Shown here piece after piece: positions 6,235 to 8,178 of a stretch of 8,178 nucleotides of DNA (position 1 is its first letter; every line of letters starts with the position of its first letter). The stretch comes from Limnoglobus sp. (GTDB taxonomy: Bacteria > Planctomycetota > Planctomycetia > Gemmatales > Gemmataceae), in contig JANXNT010001011.1 in assembly GCA_025353985.1 (NCBI GenBank), positions 1-8,178 on the forward strand. Reading direction: 5' to 3'. The notes beneath the pieces were generated by a model. It was not told where the DNA came from. It made no database searches and worked only from the letters and a program-made list of their open reading frames with translations. Made by a program: the position numbers and the translations under genes.

Positions 6235-7674
6235 TCAATACCCCGCCTTCGCCGTTTCGGGTGTGCCCGCACTCGGGGCGTTCTTTAATATCAGATTCGC
6301 CAACTGCCCGCGACACGACCCGCAACCGGTGCCCGCTTTCGTCGATGCCGAGAGCATCGGTAGGTTCGTGCAGCCGTCTTTGATTGCCGTTACTAATGCC
6401 GATTCGCAGACGTGATGGCAATTGCAGATTTCCGGGTCGGCGGCCGCCGGCGACAGATCCCCGCTACACAGCACGTCCAGCCGGTTCGGCGGGAGCTTGT
6501 CGCCACGGTCGAACCAGCGTGCGAGCGTCGGGGCCGCGTCGCCATCGCCGATCAGCGTCGCCCCGACGAGTTGCCCATCGCGGACGATCATCTTGCGATA
6601 GATCCCCCGGCGATCTTCGAGGATTTGCAGCACCTCATCGGTTTCGAATTGCGGCTCGACGAGGCCCATACTCGCAACATCCACGCCCGCGACTTTCAGC
6701 TTCGTGTAAAGCTTCGAACCGCGATAACGCGCCGCCGGATTCGCACCCGTCAGCAGGTCTGCGAGGACTTCGCACATCTCCCAGATCGGCGGAACGACAC
6801 CGTAAACTTTGCCCGCATGTTCGGCACACTCGCCGAGCGCAAACACGCCCGGTACTGCCGTCGCCAGCAGATCGTTGACGATGATGCCGCGCTTCACGGG
6901 CACGCCAGACGCCACCGCAACATCGGTACGCGGGCGAATCCCCGCCGCCACGATGAACAAGTCGGCAGGCAGGATTTCGCCGTTTTTGAGAACGACGCCT
7001 TCGACCTTCTTCTCGCCGACCACGCCGATCGCCGACGTGCCGGTGCGTGCGAAGATGCCGAGTTTCTCGACGCCGCGCCGCACGAATTCACCTGCCATGC
7101 GGTCGACTTGGTTGTTCATCAGCCATTCGGGCAAGTGAACGACGGTGACGTGCAAACCCAGGTCCGACAGCGATTTTGCAGCTTCGAGGCCGAGCAATCC
7201 GCCACCGAGAACGACCGCCGACGACAGCGGTTGCGCGTAGGCCCGCATCCGTTCGCAGTCGTCGATCGTGCGGAACACGAACGCGCCGGGCTTCGGTGTG
7301 CCGTCCGCATCTTTCAAGCCGTCGATCGGCGGAACGAACGGCGCGGACCCCGTGGCCAACACGACCGCATCGTATCCGAACTCGCGGTCATCGCTCGTGT
7401 GCAGCTTTCGTGCGGGTCCATCGATGCGCGTCACCCGCGTGCTAGCGTGGTATGTCACACCCCTGTCAGCGTACCACCCCGCGGCTTTCAACGTGATGTC
7501 GTCCGCCGTGCCGCCCGTGAGAATGCGGCCGAGCAGAATGCGGTTGTAACAGCCGTGTTTCTCTTCGCCGAACACGGAAATTTCGAAGCGCATTCCCGCA
7601 TTCCGCCGGAACAGTTCGTCCAACAGTCGTCCCGTCGCCATGCCGTTGCCGACGATTGCGAGCCGCTTTTTCAT
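6235..7674 (-). CDS. FAD/NAD(P)H and [2Fe-2S] electron-transfer subunit of assimilatory nitrate reductase (NirB/NasB-like)
   Basis: The 479 residues hold an FAD-binding start typical of NirB-like reductases (IVGNGMATGRLLDEL, 7-21), ATGSAP (107-112), an NAD(P)H-binding GGGLLGLEAAKSL (157-169) and FALGECAEH (278-286). A C-terminal BFD-type [2Fe-2S] domain follows, with Cys417, Cys419, Cys451 and Cys454. It lacks the siroheme/ferredoxin-like half of true NirB nitrite reductases (usually over 800 residues). Together with its neighbour this makes it the flavoprotein that passes electrons from NAD(P)H to nitrate reductase, called nasB in Bacillus and nasC in Klebsiella. It starts three bases after the catalytic gene's stop, with GGGGA seven bases before the ATG, so the two are clearly one operon. 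A nitrite-reducing partner is not in the window. A rubredoxin-reductase-type enzyme is a less likely reading. Confidence 0.88.
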   Translation of the reverse strand: MKKRLAIVGNGMATGRLLDELFRRNAGMRFEISVFGEEKHGCYNRILLGRILTGGTADDITLKAAGWYADRGVTYHASTRVTRIDGPARKLHTSDDREFGYDAVVLATGSAPFVPPIDGLKDADGTPKPGAFVFRTIDDCERMRAYAQPLSSAVVLGGGLLGLEAAKSLSDLGLHVTVVHLPEWLMNNQVDRMAGEFVRRGVEKLGIFARTGTSAIGVVGEKKVEGVVLKNGEILPADLFIVAAGIRPRTDVAVASGVPVKRGIIVNDLLATAVPGVFALGECAEHAGKVYGVVPPIWEMCEVLADLLTGANPAARYRGSKLYTKLKVAGVDVASMGLVEPQFETDEVLQILEDRRGIYRKMIVRDGQLVGATLIGDGDAAPTLARWFDRGDKLPPNRLDVLCSGDLSPAAADPEICNCHHVCESALVTAIKDGCTNLPMLSASTKAGTGCGSCRGQLANLILKNAPSAGTPETAKAGY

Positions 7675-7677
7675 CGG

Positions 7678-8178
7678 TCATTCCCCACGTGTTGGCGTAC
7701 GGTTCACGTTCGCGATTCGCACCGTTGCGAGCTTGAATTCGGGCATCTTGCTGATCGGGTCGAGCACGCCGTTCGTCAGTAGATTCGCCGCGCCTTTGCC
7801 ACCCCAGTGGAACGGCGCGAACAGCGTGTCCGGTCGAATATCGGCGGAAATTTCCACCGCGAACTCGGCTTTCCCGCGTCGGCTTTCGAGCGTGACGAAC
7901 GACCCCGCGCCGATGCCGTGCCGCATCGCGAGCGTCGGGTGCATTTGCAGGAACGGCAGCGGTTTTGCGGTAGTCAGAGCGGCGATCTGCCGCGTCTGCA
8001 CGCCGGAGTTGTAGTGCTCCTTATACCGCCCCGTCGTAAACAAATACGGGTAATCCGCATCGGGCGATTCGCCGCCGGGGCGATGCTCGACGGGCAGAAA
8101 TTTCGCCTTGCCGTCCGCGTGATAAAAGCGATCCGCGAACAGTCGTGGCGTGCCGGGGTGCGCCTCCGTGGGGCACGG
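7678..8178 (-). CDS. nasA: Assimilatory nitrate reductase catalytic subunit, C-terminal part
   Basis: The reading frame is open to the window edge, so only the last 166 residues are seen; the protein is usually about 700 or more. The visible part begins CPTEAHPGTPRLF, then FTTGRYKEHYNSGVQTRQ, MHPTLAMRHGIGAGSFVTLE, FAPFHWGG and LDPISKMPEFK. These are hallmarks of the molybdopterin-dinucleotide-binding C-terminal domain of cytoplasmic NasA/NarB nitrate reductases of the DMSO-reductase family. The enzyme reduces nitrate to nitrite for nitrogen assimilation. The next gene is its electron donor, which supports nitrate over other substrates such as formate. The [4Fe-4S] and molybdenum-ligand regions lie outside the window. 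There is no extra C-terminal iron-sulphur domain; in this operon that domain sits on the partner instead. Confidence 0.88.
   Translation of the reverse strand, partial: PCPTEAHPGTPRLFADRFYHADGKAKFLPVEHRPGGESPDADYPYLFTTGRYKEHYNSGVQTRQIAALTTAKPLPFLQMHPTLAMRHGIGAGSFVTLESRRGKAEFAVEISADIRPDTLFAPFHWGGKGAANLLTNGVLDPISKMPEFKLATVRIANVNRTPTRGE

Noticed and set aside
6235..7674. Full-length NirB nitrite reductase
   Set aside because: The protein ends after the [2Fe-2S] domain at 479 residues and lacks the siroheme-binding half. The adjacent nitrate reductase gene explains it as an electron-transfer subunit.
6412..7782. A 456-codon open frame on the plus strand opposite the reductase gene
   Set aside because: The minus strand here encodes a clear FAD/NAD-binding reductase with all motifs. 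The plus frame is rich in Arg, His and Ala with no recognisable domain, typical of the opposite strand of a GC-rich gene.
1..8178. CRISPR arrays, tRNA or rRNA genes, transposases and integrases
   Set aside because: No regularly spaced repeats, no tRNA-like cloverleaf or conserved rRNA stretch and no transposase or integrase motifs were seen in the window.

Overview
The window looks like chromosomal DNA from a planctomycete, perhaps a Gemmata-like one. The main reasons are a secreted PQQ-type propeller protein with the WPGFRGPNGDG start typical of that phylum, moderately high G+C in the core genes (35 of 60 bases in a hand count at 6961-7020), several GTG starts and weak Shine-Dalgarno sites. 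The assignment rests on recognition, not on a search.

From right to left on the minus strand, the window opens with the C-terminal part of a molybdopterin assimilatory nitrate reductase (7678 to beyond 8178). Three bases later comes its FAD/NAD(P)H and [2Fe-2S] electron-transfer partner (6235-7674). Together these would move electrons from NAD(P)H to nitrate in the cytoplasm. After a 130-base gap with a good sigma-70-like promoter there is a second two-gene unit. Its first gene (4410-6104) encodes a PAS-GAF signalling protein whose histidine-kinase helix and receiver domain both lack their phospho-acceptor residues. It overlaps by four bases a membrane-anchored metallophosphoesterase (3286-4413). 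A short HicB-type antitoxin gene (3043-3252) follows, with only a 17-codon possible stub of a HicA toxin after it.

The middle (about 1820-3000) differs from its surroundings. Two plus-strand genes face the minus-strand block: a Panacea-domain protein (1973-2476) and a small two-helix membrane protein (2500-2967). The second gene has markedly AT-rich stretches (17 of 60 G+C at 2641-2700). Panacea domains are known antitoxins for many toxin types, including membrane toxins, so the pair is a candidate toxin-antitoxin or phage-defence module. It ends next to the HicA stub, and an 8-base direct repeat lies on either side.

The left part holds the secreted eight-bladed propeller protein on the minus strand (212-1441). 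Several hairpins lie beyond its stop codon. The stretch 1442-1823 has no intact gene, only a possible gene remnant.
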